From Nocardia cyriacigeorgica (GTDB lineage: Bacteria; Actinomycetota; Actinomycetes; Mycobacteriales; Mycobacteriaceae): 64,000 nt of DNA. Below are positions 17,717 through 26,544 of this stretch, one piece after another (the stretch's first letter is position 1; the number at the start of each line of letters is the position of its first letter). Below the pieces are notes generated by a model. It was not told where the DNA came from and searched no databases. It was given only the letters and a program-made list of their open reading frames with translations. A program made the translations under genes and the position numbers. The stretch covers positions 1-64,000 of the forward strand of contig NZ_JAAGVC010000025.1 of NCBI RefSeq assembly GCF_010858045.1, given 5' to 3'.

Positions 17717-18553
17717 TCAGGCGGGTGATCCCGTCCAGGTCTTGCCGGTGATGAGCTCGTAGGCCTCCATGTATTTCTTACGGGTCGCCTCGACGATGTC
17801 GGCGGGGATCTCCGGCCCCGGCGGTTCCTTGTCCCAGCCGGTGGAGGTGGACCAGTCGCGGACGAACTGCTTGTCGAAGGAGCGTTGCGGTCGGCCGGGC
17901 TCCCATTCGTCGGCGGGCCAGAAGCGCGAGGAGTCGGAGGTGAGGACCTCGTCGCCGAGGGTGAGGGTGGCACCGTCCCAGCCGAACTCGAGCTTGGTGT
18001 CGGCCACGATCACACCGCGTTCGGCGGCATGCGCGGCCCCGCGCGCGTAGATGCCGAGGGTCAGATCGCGCAGCTTTTCGGCAACCTCGCGACCTTCCTG
18101 GTCGACCACGTCGGCGAAGGAGATCGCCATGTCGTGGCCCTCGGCGGCCTTGGTGGACGGAGTGAAAATCGGTTCGGGCAGCCGGTCACCGTCTCGCAGG
18201 CCCGGCGGCAGGGCGATGCCGGACACCGTCCCGCTCTGCTGGTACTCCTTCAATCCGGATCCGGTGAGGTAGCCGCGGGCGATGCATTCGACCTGGATCA
18301 TCCGCAGCGGCTTCACCCGGATCGCACGGGCGCCGAACTCGGCGGGCACGTCGCTGGTGGACAGCACATGGTTGGGCACGTCGGCGAAGAACTCGAACCA
18401 CCAGTTCGACAGCTGGGTCAGCAGCGCACCCTTGTCCGGGATCGGCGTCGGAAGCACCACGTCGTAGACCGACACCCGGTCGGAGGCGACGAGCAGCAGA
18501 GTGTCGCCGTCCTCGTACAGGTCGCGCACCTTCCCGGCGTGCACATGCTTCAC
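17717..18553 (-). CDS. purC: Phosphoribosylaminoimidazole-succinocarboxamide synthase
   Basis: 278 aa. SAICAR synthetase of purine biosynthesis: N terminus GKVRDLYE, SDRVSVYD, ARGYLTGSG, and the C-terminal IVADTKLEFGW and SSRFWP motifs. It joins aspartate to CAIR using ATP. The start codon is ATG at 18553. It stands alone here, convergent with the ECF42 operon and divergent from pepN (125-base gap); in M. tuberculosis purC lies elsewhere. Confidence 0.95.
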   Translation of the reverse strand: MKHVHAGKVRDLYEDGDTLLLVASDRVSVYDVVLPTPIPDKGALLTQLSNWWFEFFADVPNHVLSTSDVPAEFGARAIRVKPLRMIQVECIARGYLTGSGLKEYQQSGTVSGIALPPGLRDGDRLPEPIFTPSTKAAEGHDMAISFADVVDQEGREVAEKLRDLTLGIYARGAAHAAERGVIVADTKLEFGWDGATLTLGDEVLTSDSSRFWPADEWEPGRPQRSFDKQFVRDWSTSTGWDKEPPGPEIPADIVEATRKKYMEAYELITGKTWTGSPA

Positions 18554-18678
18554 GACGTAGCTCCGATCGTGGTCGATGGTTGTCGATGCGGAATTACTAC
18601 CGCGCGGGCAACCTTACCGACGTGGCATTGTGGGGAACGCCGTGCCCGTATGTAGTTCTTCGACCATGAAGGAGTCCG

Positions 18679-21261
18679 ATGTCCGCACCGAACCTCACCC
18701 GCGAACAGGCGATCGAGCGCGCCGCGACCGTCTCGGTCGAGAACTACCGCATCGAACTCGATCTCACCGACGGGTCGGGTAACCCGGGCGAGCAGACGTT
18801 CTTCTCCCGCAGCACGGTCGCTTTCACCGCGACGCCGGGAGCGTCCACCTTCATCGATATCGTGGCGCGCGGGGTCCGCTCGGCGGTTCTGAACGGCAAC
18901 CCGATCGACGTCTCCGGCTACGACGAGTCCACCGGCATCACGCTGACCGATCTCGCGGCCACCAATGAGCTCGTGGTGGAGGCCGACTGCGAGTATTCGC
19001 ATACCGGCGAGGGCCTGCACCGGTTCGTGGACCCGGCCGACGACGCGGTGTACCTCTACTCGCAGTTCGAAACCGCCGACGCCAAGCGCATGTTCGCCTG
19101 CTTCGACCAGCCCGACCTCAAGGCCACCTTCACCCTCAGCGTGACGGCCCCGCCCGGCTGGAAGGTCATCTCCAACGGCGAACCGGTCGACACCATCGCC
19201 GCCGACCCGGCCCACCACCTGTTCCGCACCACCCCCAAGATGAGCACGTACCTGGTCGCACTGATCGCTGGCCCGTACGCGCAGTGGACCGACGTCTACA
19301 CCGACGAGCACGGCAGCATCCCGCTGGGCATCTACTGCCGGGCTTCACTGGCCGAACACATGGACGCCGACCGGCTGTTCACCGAAACCAAGCAGGGCTT
19401 CGGCTTCTATCACCGCAACTTCGGCGTGCCCTACGCCTTCGGCAAGTACGACCAGCTGTTCGTACCCGAGTTCAACGCCGGCGCGATGGAGAACGCGGGC
19501 GCGGTGACGTTCCTCGAGGACTACGTCTTCCGGTCCAAGGTCACCCGCGCCTCTTATGAGCGTCGCGCCGAGACCGTGCTGCACGAGATGGCGCACATGT
19601 GGTTCGGCGATCTGGTCACCATGAAGTGGTGGGACGATCTGTGGCTCAACGAATCGTTCGCCACCTTCGCCTCGGTGCTGTGCCAGGCCGAGGCCACCGA
19701 ATACACCAGTGCCTGGACCACTTTCGCGAATGTGGAGAAGTCCTGGGCCTACCGTCAGGACCAGCTGCCCTCCACCCATCCCATCGCCGCCGACATCCCG
19801 GATCTGGCCGCGGTGGAGGTGAACTTCGACGGCATCACCTACGCCAAGGGCGCGAGCGTGCTCAAGCAGCTGGTGGCCTATGTAGGGCTGGAGCCGTTCC
19901 TGGCCGGTCTGCGCGATTACTTCGCCGAGCACGCCTACGGCAACGCGACCTTCGACGATCTGCTGGCCGCGCTGGAGAAATCCTCGGGGCGCGATCTGTC
20001 CACCTGGGGCGCGCAGTGGCTCAAGACCACCGGCCTGAACATCCTGCGGCCCGACTTCGAGGTCGACGCCGACGGAAAGTTCAGCTCCTTCACCGTCATC
20101 CAGGAAGGTGCCGCCCCGGGCGCCGGTGAACAGCGCGTGCACCGGCTCGCGGTCGGTATCTACGACGACGACGCCGACGGCAGGCTGGTACGCACCCACC
20201 GCGTCGAGCTGGACCTCGACGCCACCGAACGCACCGAGGTGCCCGAGCTGGTCGGTGTGCCGCGCGGCAAGTTCGTACTGGTCAACGATGACGACCTCAC
20301 CTACTGCTCGATCCGCTTGGACTCCGATTCGCTCGATGTGCTGATCAACCGCATCGCCGATATCGCCGAACCGCTGCCGCGCACGCTGGCCTGGTCGGCG
20401 GCCTGGGAGATGACCCGCCAGGCCGAGCTGCGGGCCCGCGATTTCGTTGCCCTCGTGCAGCGTGGTGTGGGCGCGGAATCGGAGATCGGCGTGGTGCAGC
20501 GGCTGCTCATGCAGGCCAACACCACCCTCAGCAGCTACGCCGATCCCACCTGGGCGGCCGAGACCGGCTGGCCCGACTTCGCCAACCGGCTGCTGGAGCT
20601 GGCCCGCGAGGCCGAGCCGGGTTCGGATCATCAGCTGGCCTTCGTCAACGCGCTGACCGGCGCGAAACTGTCGGCTTGGCACACCGAGGTGCTGCGTGAG
20701 CTGCTCGACGGCGACCCGGCCTCGGTCGGGCTGTCCGGGCTGGTCGTCGACACCGATCTGCGCTGGCGCATCGTGACGGCGCTGGCAGCGTCCGGCGAGA
20801 TCGACGCCGACGGCGTGGAGACCCCGACCATCGACGCGGAACTGGCCAACGACCAGACCGCGGCGGGCAAGCGCCAGGCCGCCGCCGCCGCGACCGCCCG
20901 GCCCATCGCCGAGGTGAAGCAGCAGGCGTGGGAGACGGTGATGGGCGACGATTCGGTGCCCAACATCACCGCACGCTCGATCGTCAACGGGTTCGCCCCC
21001 GCAGGCCAGGGTGAGCTGCTGTCGGACTTCGTCGAACGCTACTTCGCCGAGATCCCCGATGTCTGGGAACGCCGCTCCAGTGAGGTCGCGCAGACCGTCG
21101 TCATCGGGCTCTACCCGTCCTGGGAGATCAGCGAGGCCGCGGTGGCCAGGGCCGACAAGTTCCTCGCCGAGAACCGTCCGCCCGCGCTGGCACGGTTGGT
21201 GAGTGAGGGCAAGGCGGGCATCGAACGTTCACTGCGTGCCCGCGCGTTCGACGCGCAGTAA
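18679..21261 (+). CDS. pepN: Aminopeptidase N (M1 family)
   Basis: 860 aa. Substrate-binding GAMEN at 268-272, zinc motif HEMAH at 302-306 with the third ligand Glu325 in LNESFA, then the helical C-terminal ERAP-like domain. It removes N-terminal residues from peptides in the cytoplasm. It has no signal peptide. It is the Rv2467 counterpart, here separated from mrx2 by four genes and from the DUF5130 gene by the Clp module. Confidence 0.95.
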   Translation: MSAPNLTREQAIERAATVSVENYRIELDLTDGSGNPGEQTFFSRSTVAFTATPGASTFIDIVARGVRSAVLNGNPIDVSGYDESTGITLTDLAATNELVVEADCEYSHTGEGLHRFVDPADDAVYLYSQFETADAKRMFACFDQPDLKATFTLSVTAPPGWKVISNGEPVDTIAADPAHHLFRTTPKMSTYLVALIAGPYAQWTDVYTDEHGSIPLGIYCRASLAEHMDADRLFTETKQGFGFYHRNFGVPYAFGKYDQLFVPEFNAGAMENAGAVTFLEDYVFRSKVTRASYERRAETVLHEMAHMWFGDLVTMKWWDDLWLNESFATFASVLCQAEATEYTSAWTTFANVEKSWAYRQDQLPSTHPIAADIPDLAAVEVNFDGITYAKGASVLKQLVAYVGLEPFLAGLRDYFAEHAYGNATFDDLLAALEKSSGRDLSTWGAQWLKTTGLNILRPDFEVDADGKFSSFTVIQEGAAPGAGEQRVHRLAVGIYDDDADGRLVRTHRVELDLDATERTEVPELVGVPRGKFVLVNDDDLTYCSIRLDSDSLDVLINRIADIAEPLPRTLAWSAAWEMTRQAELRARDFVALVQRGVGAESEIGVVQRLLMQANTTLSSYADPTWAAETGWPDFANRLLELAREAEPGSDHQLAFVNALTGAKLSAWHTEVLRELLDGDPASVGLSGLVVDTDLRWRIVTALAASGEIDADGVETPTIDAELANDQTAAGKRQAAAAATARPIAEVKQQAWETVMGDDSVPNITARSIVNGFAPAGQGELLSDFVERYFAEIPDVWERRSSEVAQTVVIGLYPSWEISEAAVARADKFLAENRPPALARLVSEGKAGIERSLRARAFDAQ

Positions 21262-21344
21262 CACTCCGCGTACCCGGTCGGGTCGCGGGGGGCCGACGCA
21301 TGGTCGGCTCGCTGCCACCCGCCGGCCGACGCAGCGCTGGGCCA

Positions 21345-21374
21345 GGCCCGGATCCCGTTGGGTCCGGGCCTTTT
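21345..21374 (+). terminator. pepN terminator
   Basis: GGCCCGGATCCC (21345-21356) pairs with GGGTCCGGGCC (21360-21370), one bulged base, followed by TTTT. It lies 84 bases after the pepN stop. Confidence 0.7.
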
Positions 21375-21392
21375 CCGCGTTCACCTGCGCTC

Positions 21393-21422
21393 GCTGCTGT
21401 GAGCAGATCTGCCTACAGCAGC
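21393..21422. promoter_or_regulatory. Large symmetrical operator-like palindrome upstream of the clpP pair
   Basis: GCTGCTGT (21393-21400) and ACAGCAGC (21415-21422) flank GCAGATCTGC (21403-21412), itself a perfect palindrome; all arms share one centre, with only two unpaired bases on each side. It ends 40 bases before the first clpP ATG. Its position suggests a binding site for the PopR-like regulator or another dimer. The inner part resembles, but does not equal, the PopR box as I recall it. Confidence 0.55.
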
Positions 21423-21462
21423 GTCGCGAGATTTCCGGCCCGCCGCGCGGCACCGTGGAGCC

Positions 21463-22065
21463 ATGGCACACGATGAGAAGGCTCCGCTGTTCAGCTGGCG
21501 GGCCCGCGAACAACTTTTCGGCAGGCGCATCCTCGTTCTCGACGGTGGCCTCGACGACGACAACGGCACGCTGCTGATGACGCAGATGCTCACCCTCGCG
21601 GCCGAGGATCCGGACGCCGGGATCTCGCTGTGGATCCACTCCCCCGGCGGCTCGGTGCCCGCGATGCTCGCCATCCGCGACGTCATGCGGCTGGTGCCCT
21701 GCGAGATCTCCACCCTCGCCCTCGGGCTGGCGTGCAGCGCCGGGCAGTTCCTGCTCTCGGCCGGCGATCCGGGACGGCGGTTCGCGCTCCCGCATGCCCG
21801 GATCCTGATGCATCAGGGTTCGGCCGGGATCGGCGGCAGCGCCGTCGAGGTCGAAGTGCAGGCCGACGACCTGCGCCACACCGTGGAGACCGTGCTCGGG
21901 CTCATCGCCGCCGACACCGGCCAGCCCTATGAGCGGATCTACGAGGACTCATTGCACGACCGCTGGTTCACCGCCGCGCAGGCCAAGGAGTACGGGTTCA
22001 TCGACCACATCGTCGACTCGTTCGGCCAGGTGGTTCCGCAGCGCCAGAAGATCGGAATCTCATGA
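21463..22065 (+). CDS. ClpP-family protease subunit with intact catalytic triad (ClpP3/P4-type paralogue)
   Basis: 200 aa. ClpP-fold serine protease subunit. The triad is complete: Ser92 (GLACSAG), His117 (LMHQ) and Asp166 (HDRWF). The oxyanion region SPGGSVPAM is standard. It would form heptameric rings that degrade unfolded proteins with a Clp ATPase. It lies between pepN and DUF5130, where mycobacteria have no clpP, so it is an extra copy rather than the housekeeping clpP1/P2. Its TGA overlaps the next start (ATGA). Confidence 0.88.
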   Translation: MAHDEKAPLFSWRAREQLFGRRILVLDGGLDDDNGTLLMTQMLTLAAEDPDAGISLWIHSPGGSVPAMLAIRDVMRLVPCEISTLALGLACSAGQFLLSAGDPGRRFALPHARILMHQGSAGIGGSAVEVEVQADDLRHTVETVLGLIAADTGQPYERIYEDSLHDRWFTAAQAKEYGFIDHIVDSFGQVVPQRQKIGIS

Positions 22066-22649
22066 CCACCTACACCATTCCCAATGTGATCGCCCGCCAG
22101 CCGGGGGGCGAGCGGATCATGGACGTCTACTCGCATCTGCTGGCCGAACGCATCGTCTACCTCGGCACGCCGATCGATTCGGGGGTGGCCAACGCGCTCA
22201 TCGCGCAGTTGCTGCACCTCGAGTCGGAGAACCCGGAACAGGAGATCAACCTCTACATCAATTGCGAGGGCGGCGAACTGCCCGCGATGCTCGCGGTCTA
22301 CGACACCATGCGGTTCATCAAGGCGCCGGTCGCGACCACGTGCGTCGGGCAGGCCATCGCGGTCGGGGCGGTGCTGCTGGCCGCGGGCGAGGCGGGCAGG
22401 CGTTCGATGCTGCCGCACGCGCGGGTGGTGCTGCATCAGCCGGCCGCCCGGGGCCAGGGCGCGATCCCCGATCTGATCCTGCAAGCCGATGAGCTGGTGC
22501 GCATGCGCGCCGAGATCGAGTCGATCCTGTCCGACCACACCGGCAGGCCGGCCGAGACGTTGCGTCGCGATACCGATCGCGACCGAGTGTTCACGGCGGC
22601 GGCCGCGGTGGACTACGGGCTGGTGGATCAGGTGCTGCGGGCCAGGTGA
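22062..22649 (+). CDS. ClpP-family subunit lacking the catalytic serine
   Basis: 195 aa. The ClpP fold is clear (CVGQAIAVGAVLLAAG, VVLHQP, RDTDRDRVF, VDYGLVDQVL). At the catalytic serine position the residue is Ala100 (GQAIAVG instead of GQAASMG); His125 and Asp174 remain. The oxyanion loop is also changed: CEGGELPAM replaces SPGGSVTAG. The codon is GCG, read directly from 22359-22361, so a single-base slip does not explain it. The protein cannot act as a serine peptidase by itself and probably forms mixed rings with the preceding subunit, as ClpR does in cyanobacteria. The start overlaps the first clpP. Confidence 0.85.
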   Translation: MTTYTIPNVIARQPGGERIMDVYSHLLAERIVYLGTPIDSGVANALIAQLLHLESENPEQEINLYINCEGGELPAMLAVYDTMRFIKAPVATTCVGQAIAVGAVLLAAGEAGRRSMLPHARVVLHQPAARGQGAIPDLILQADELVRMRAEIESILSDHTGRPAETLRRDTDRDRVFTAAAAVDYGLVDQVLRAR

Positions 22650-22887
22650 GTCGGTGGGCCGAGCGGGCTCGCTGCGACGGTGCCCCGGCTACCGGCCTGC
22701 GCTCGCCGGGACGCCGGCAGCGGCGAGTGCCGGTGGTGGCCGCGGTGCTGTTCGATGCCGCCGACGAGGCACGGCCGGCACGTCGGGGCCACCGGCATTC
22801 AGCCGAGTGTGCGGGCCTCCGGCCGAAACACTCGAGCCGGCCGCGGGCGCGCTCGGACGGCGTGGGAGACGCCTGTCGGCTGCGCGC

Positions 22888-23310
22888 TCAGGCGGCGAGC
22901 AGCAGGACCCGGGGCGTAGTGGAAACCATCGCGGTCGGGGCGGCGGGCTCGTGCCCGACCTGGCGGCGACCGAGCTCCCCGGCCGGGCGCAGTATCCGGC
23001 GACGGCCCAGCGTCTCCGCGACCTCACCGGCCAACTCGGCCAGCGAGGTGCCGAGCGCTCCGGCCAGGGCGGCGATCATCTCGCTCGATGGCTCCTTGCG
23101 GCCGCGTTCGATTTCGGACAGATATTGCGGCGAGACACCAGCGCGGCCCGCGGTCTCGGCCAGGGTCTCCTGCTGTTCCTGCCGCAGCGCGCGCAACCGG
23201 GTTCCGAGCACCTCACGCCACAGCGGTTCACCCTCGGATCGCTCCGGCGGCGGGGCGTGGCGCTGGTCGCGTCCTCCGGGAATGGCATGCAGCCTCGGAT
23301 GCTCGCTCAT
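22888..23310 (-). CDS. PopR/ClgR-like XRE regulator of the clpP pair
   Basis: 140 aa. The helix-turn-helix lies in TLAETAGRAGVSPQYLSEIE (about residues 49-68), followed by RGRKEPSSEM, closely like the ClgR/PopR group that activates clp genes in actinobacteria. The C terminus ends VLLLAA, a Leu-Ala-Ala tail. In Streptomyces lividans the PopR protein that activates clpP3-clpP4 is itself degraded by ClpP through its terminal alanines, and popR lies beside that operon. Convergent, 238 bases after the ClpP pair. Assignment rests on motif and context. Confidence 0.72.
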   Translation of the reverse strand: MSEHPRLHAIPGGRDQRHAPPPERSEGEPLWREVLGTRLRALRQEQQETLAETAGRAGVSPQYLSEIERGRKEPSSEMIAALAGALGTSLAELAGEVAETLGRRRILRPAGELGRRQVGHEPAAPTAMVSTTPRVLLLAA

Positions 23311-23386
23311 AGCCGGAGCGTACCGCCGCCCGCGCGCCGGGCCGACGAATTACGCTCTGGGCGGACAACTCCCGGCCCTCGACGCA

Positions 23387-23438
23387 CCGCACCCCTGCCG
23401 ATCCCGGCGCAAAACGCGCCAGGAAGGCAGGGGTGCGG
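23387..23438 (-). terminator. Terminator downstream of DUF5130 gene
   Basis: CCGCACCCCTGCC (23387-23399) is the exact reverse complement of GGCAGGGGTGCGG (23426-23438), a 13-base stem with an inner GGCGC/GCGCC hairpin. It begins 11 bases after the DUF5130 stop. Confidence 0.55.
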
Positions 23439-23449
23439 GAGGTGTCGAG

Positions 23450-23914
23450 TCAGCGGCCGATGGCGGCGGCCATCACCCGAACGGCCGAGACCAGGCCGTC
23501 GATGAGCTGGCCCTGACGCATCGAGCTCAATGCGGCGGTGACGCCGAGCTGGCAGACGCGGTCGTTGGCGCGGTCGGCGACGTCCTTGCCCGAACGCACC
23601 TCGACGGCGCGATCGTTGGGCGAGACGGCGATGAGCACCGACCGGTTCGCCTCCGGCGTCACCGGGAAGATCGCGTCGGCGCCGGCGGTCGGGTCGGCGC
23701 CCAGATCACCGATGAAGACGTTGAACCGCACCTTGGTGGCGCGCGTCGCCTCGGTCAGCACGTTGTCCATGAGCAGGCGCTCTTCATTGCTGAAGGGAGC
23801 TTCCTTGAAGACGTCGCCCGCCTCGTGCACGCCGGAGACCCGGCCACTGCTCATCAGGGCGTATCCGTGCGGTAGTTCGGATTCGACCACCGCGGGCCAC
23901 TTAGAACCTGCCAC
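23450..23914 (-). CDS. DUF5130/TPM-fold protein
   Basis: 154 aa, no signal peptide or strong helix. It matches the DUF5130 family (Rv2468c) by its GRVSGVHEAGDVF region and by position. A TPM-like fold is expected; function is not known to me. In mycobacteria a neighbouring small subunit of the cytochrome bcc-aa3 supercomplex is encoded next to it, so an accessory role near respiration is possible. Its start overlaps the next gene by 14 bases. Confidence 0.7.
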   Translation of the reverse strand: MAGSKWPAVVESELPHGYALMSSGRVSGVHEAGDVFKEAPFSNEERLLMDNVLTEATRATKVRFNVFIGDLGADPTAGADAIFPVTPEANRSVLIAVSPNDRAVEVRSGKDVADRANDRVCQLGVTAALSSMRQGQLIDGLVSAVRVMAAAIGR

Positions 23915-24176
23915 TTGCCCTGCCTCCGATCAGCTCCGCGTCCGCGGTTTCGATAGCCGCATGGTGACCATGCGAATCAGCAATGTGGTGCCCGTACACG
24001 GTCACCTCGTCGGTCGCACTCCACAGCACCGGCTCGGAGGTCCACTTCTTGCTCAGGTCGTAGTGGACCGGCTTCTCGCCGGGCAGCGGCTTACCGAGAA
24101 ACGACAATCCGGCGATCACGCCGTAGATCACCAGCGGGATGCCGACGAAGATCAGCACTGTCTCGAGAATGCTCAC
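23901..24176 (-). CDS. ctaJ: Probable aa3-type cytochrome oxidase small subunit (CtaJ-like)
   Basis: 91 aa. One N-terminal membrane helix (ILETVLIFVGIPLVIYGVIAG) then a soluble tail with YDLSKKW. Position upstream of DUF5130 and size match the mycobacterial protein found in the bcc-aa3 supercomplex. The name is from remembered synteny and is moderately sure. Confidence 0.6.
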   Translation of the reverse strand: MSILETVLIFVGIPLVIYGVIAGLSFLGKPLPGEKPVHYDLSKKWTSEPVLWSATDEVTVYGHHIADSHGHHAAIETADAELIGGRASGRF

Positions 24177-24341
24177 AGCTCAAAGGTAGACGATGCTCTG
24201 TAGTAGTTCATCGATCGGTCAGCCTTTTGCGCCTCGACCAGGCATTTCCGCGGCATTCGCGACGACGTCGGCCGGCGCCGGCTCAGCGCCCGACGACCGG
24301 CACTGAGCTGCACTGTTGCCTGGTTGTCCGGTGGCCAGGAC

Positions 24342-25922
24342 TCAGATCAGCCAGGCGGCGGAGTTCGGGGCGAGCAACCCGTCGACGAGGGGTGTGCTGA
24401 GCAGGATCGTCTCTCGGTCGGGCAGCTCGATCGCGGCTGCGGAACTGTTGAGCACGCAGACGAGTCCGCCCGGGCGACGGAACATCAGCACTCCGGGTGC
24501 GGCGGGCATCCACTCCAGTCCGGCGCCGTCGAACTCCGGACGCTTGTGCCGCAGCTCGATGGCGTCGCGGTACAGCTCGACGGTCGACCCGCTGCGATCG
24601 AGCTGGGCGGCCACGGTCAGCTCGGCCCAGTCGGCCGGTATCGGCAGCCATGATCGCGCCGCCGCGGTGAACCCGAACGGCGGGGCGGACCCTTCCCAGG
24701 GAATCGGCACCCGGCACCCGTCCCGCCCGCGCTCGGTGTGCCCGGTGCGTTCCCAGACCGGATCCTGCAGCACCTCGTCGGGCAGATCATCGACATTGGG
24801 CAGGCCCAGTTCGGCGCCGTTGTAGATGAACACCGCGCCCGGCAGCGCGAGTTCGAGCAGGATCATCGCCCGTGCCCTGGCGACCCCGAGTTCGCCGCCG
24901 CCGTAGCGGGTGACCTCTCGCTCGATGTCGTGGTTGGACAACGTCCAGGTGGGCGTCGCCCCGACCGGGACCACGGCGAGCAGGGAGTTCTCGACGGCGT
25001 GGCGGATGGCGTCGGCGTCGAACGGGGTCTCGGCCAGCCGGAAGTTGAAGGCGAGGTGCAGTTCGTCGGGGCGCACGTATTCGCCGAAGCGCACGTTGTC
25101 GTCGACCCACACCTCGCCGATGGACACCGCGTGCGGATAGTCGTCGAGTACGCGGCGGATGCGGCGGTGGATGTCGTGCACGCCGGGGTTGTTGAATCGC
25201 GGATCGGAGTCGTCGTGGATCAACATCCTGGTATCGACGCGTTCCATATCGGGCAGGCCGTCCGGTTTGGCCATGCCATGTGCCACGTCGATGCGGAAAC
25301 CGTCGACGCCGCGGTCGAGCCAGAACCGCAGGGTCTGCTCGAAATCGGCGATCACCTCGGGGTTGTCCCAGTTCAGGTCGGGTTGTTCGGCGGCGAACAG
25401 ATGCAGATACCACTGGCCTGGCCTGCCGTCGGCCTCGACGATCCTGGTCCAGGCCGGGCCGCCGAAGATGCTCGGCCAGTTGTTGGGCGGCAGCTCACCG
25501 TCCGGGCCGCGACCGTCGCGGAAGATGTAGCGGGCGCGCTCCCGGCTACCGGGCGCGGCGGCGAGCGCGGCGCGGAACCAGGGATGCGCGTCACTGGTGT
25601 GATTGGGCACCAGATCCATCGTGACCTTGATATCGCGGGCGTGCGCGGCCGCGATCAGCGCATCGAGGGCAGGCATACCGCCGAAGAGCGGGTCGATATC
25701 GCGCGGGTCGGACACGTCGTAACCGCCGTCGGCCATCGGCGAACGCATCACCGGGCAGATCCACAGCGCGTCCACGCCGAGGCGTTCCAGATAATCCAGC
25801 CGGGCCCGCACCCCGCCGAGATCACCGACACCGTCGCCGTCGGAATCGGCGAAAGAACGCGGATAGACCTGGTAGAAGACCGCGGCCTCCCACCACGGGC
25901 CCGACGCAGTGTTCATGTCCAC
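24342..25922 (-). CDS. aglA: Alpha-glucosidase (GH13)
   Basis: 526 aa. GH13 signature: DLVPNHTS (103-110), GFRIDVAH with nucleophile Asp212, GEVWV with acid/base Glu270, and SNHD with Asp332. N terminus WWEAAVFYQVYPRSF fits maltase/oligo-1,6-glucosidase. It hydrolyses alpha-glucosidic links. No signal peptide, so it is cytoplasmic. It is followed by glbO in the opposite reading order of Rv2470-Rv2471; here both are on the minus strand with an 10-base gap. Confidence 0.92.
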   Translation of the reverse strand: MDMNTASGPWWEAAVFYQVYPRSFADSDGDGVGDLGGVRARLDYLERLGVDALWICPVMRSPMADGGYDVSDPRDIDPLFGGMPALDALIAAAHARDIKVTMDLVPNHTSDAHPWFRAALAAAPGSRERARYIFRDGRGPDGELPPNNWPSIFGGPAWTRIVEADGRPGQWYLHLFAAEQPDLNWDNPEVIADFEQTLRFWLDRGVDGFRIDVAHGMAKPDGLPDMERVDTRMLIHDDSDPRFNNPGVHDIHRRIRRVLDDYPHAVSIGEVWVDDNVRFGEYVRPDELHLAFNFRLAETPFDADAIRHAVENSLLAVVPVGATPTWTLSNHDIEREVTRYGGGELGVARARAMILLELALPGAVFIYNGAELGLPNVDDLPDEVLQDPVWERTGHTERGRDGCRVPIPWEGSAPPFGFTAAARSWLPIPADWAELTVAAQLDRSGSTVELYRDAIELRHKRPEFDGAGLEWMPAAPGVLMFRRPGGLVCVLNSSAAAIELPDRETILLSTPLVDGLLAPNSAAWLI

Positions 25923-25932
25923 CCCGCCGCGC

Positions 25933-26337
25933 TCACCAGGTCGCGTTCATCAGCGAGTTCGCGGCCATCTCCAGGTAGTCGAGCAGCGCCTTGCGGTGTT
26001 CGTCGTCGAGCACCTCCGGCTCGATCTCGGCCACCCCGATCCGCATGCAGCGCAACCAGGCGTCGCGCTCCACCGGACCGATCGTGAACGGCATGTGCCG
26101 CATCCGCAGGCGGGGATGCCCGCGCTCGTCGCTGTAGGTGCGCGGCCCGCCCCAGTACTGCTCCAGGAACATCCGCAACCGCCGCTCGGCGGGCCCGAGG
26201 TCCTCCTCGGGGTACAGCGGGCGCAGCACCTCGTCGGCGGCTACCTCGCGGTAGAACGCGGCCACGATCCGGCGGAAGGTCTCCTCGCCGCCGACCGCCT
26301 CGTAGAACGACGTCGCTGTGTGCTCGCCCGAAGTCAT
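25933..26337 (-). CDS. glbO: Group II truncated haemoglobin (GlbO)
   Basis: 134 aa from the ATG at 26337, preceded by GAGAGGG; a further upstream ATG is possible but unlikely. B10 Tyr29 (AFYREV), proximal His81 (RMRHMPF) and G8 Trp94 (DAWLRC) are the haem-pocket residues of the trHbO group. It binds oxygen and may deal with nitric oxide or peroxide at the membrane. Upstream of aglA, as in the mycobacterial block. Confidence 0.92.
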   Translation of the reverse strand: MTSGEHTATSFYEAVGGEETFRRIVAAFYREVAADEVLRPLYPEEDLGPAERRLRMFLEQYWGGPRTYSDERGHPRLRMRHMPFTIGPVERDAWLRCMRIGVAEIEPEVLDDEHRKALLDYLEMAANSLMNATW

Positions 26338-26544
26338 AGACCCTCTCGATTCGCTGGATGCGCCGCGCTCCATTGTGCCCGCGCACCGGCCTGCTCGCGC
26401 ACATCGCGGCCCGATGGCTCTTCAGCCACAGTTAACCCGACATTGTGTTAAATCACCGTGCACCGGCCCGCATTCCGTGGTCAACTTGGTGGCAGTCTCC
26501 GGCGAGATACCACATGATCTTGGAACGCAGAAATTGGGGTCGAC

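Noticed and set aside
17676..17740. Hairpins between the ECF42 gene and purC (for example CCCGC/GCGGG).
   Set aside because: Short stem overlapping the purC stop and without a T-run; too weak to call a terminator.
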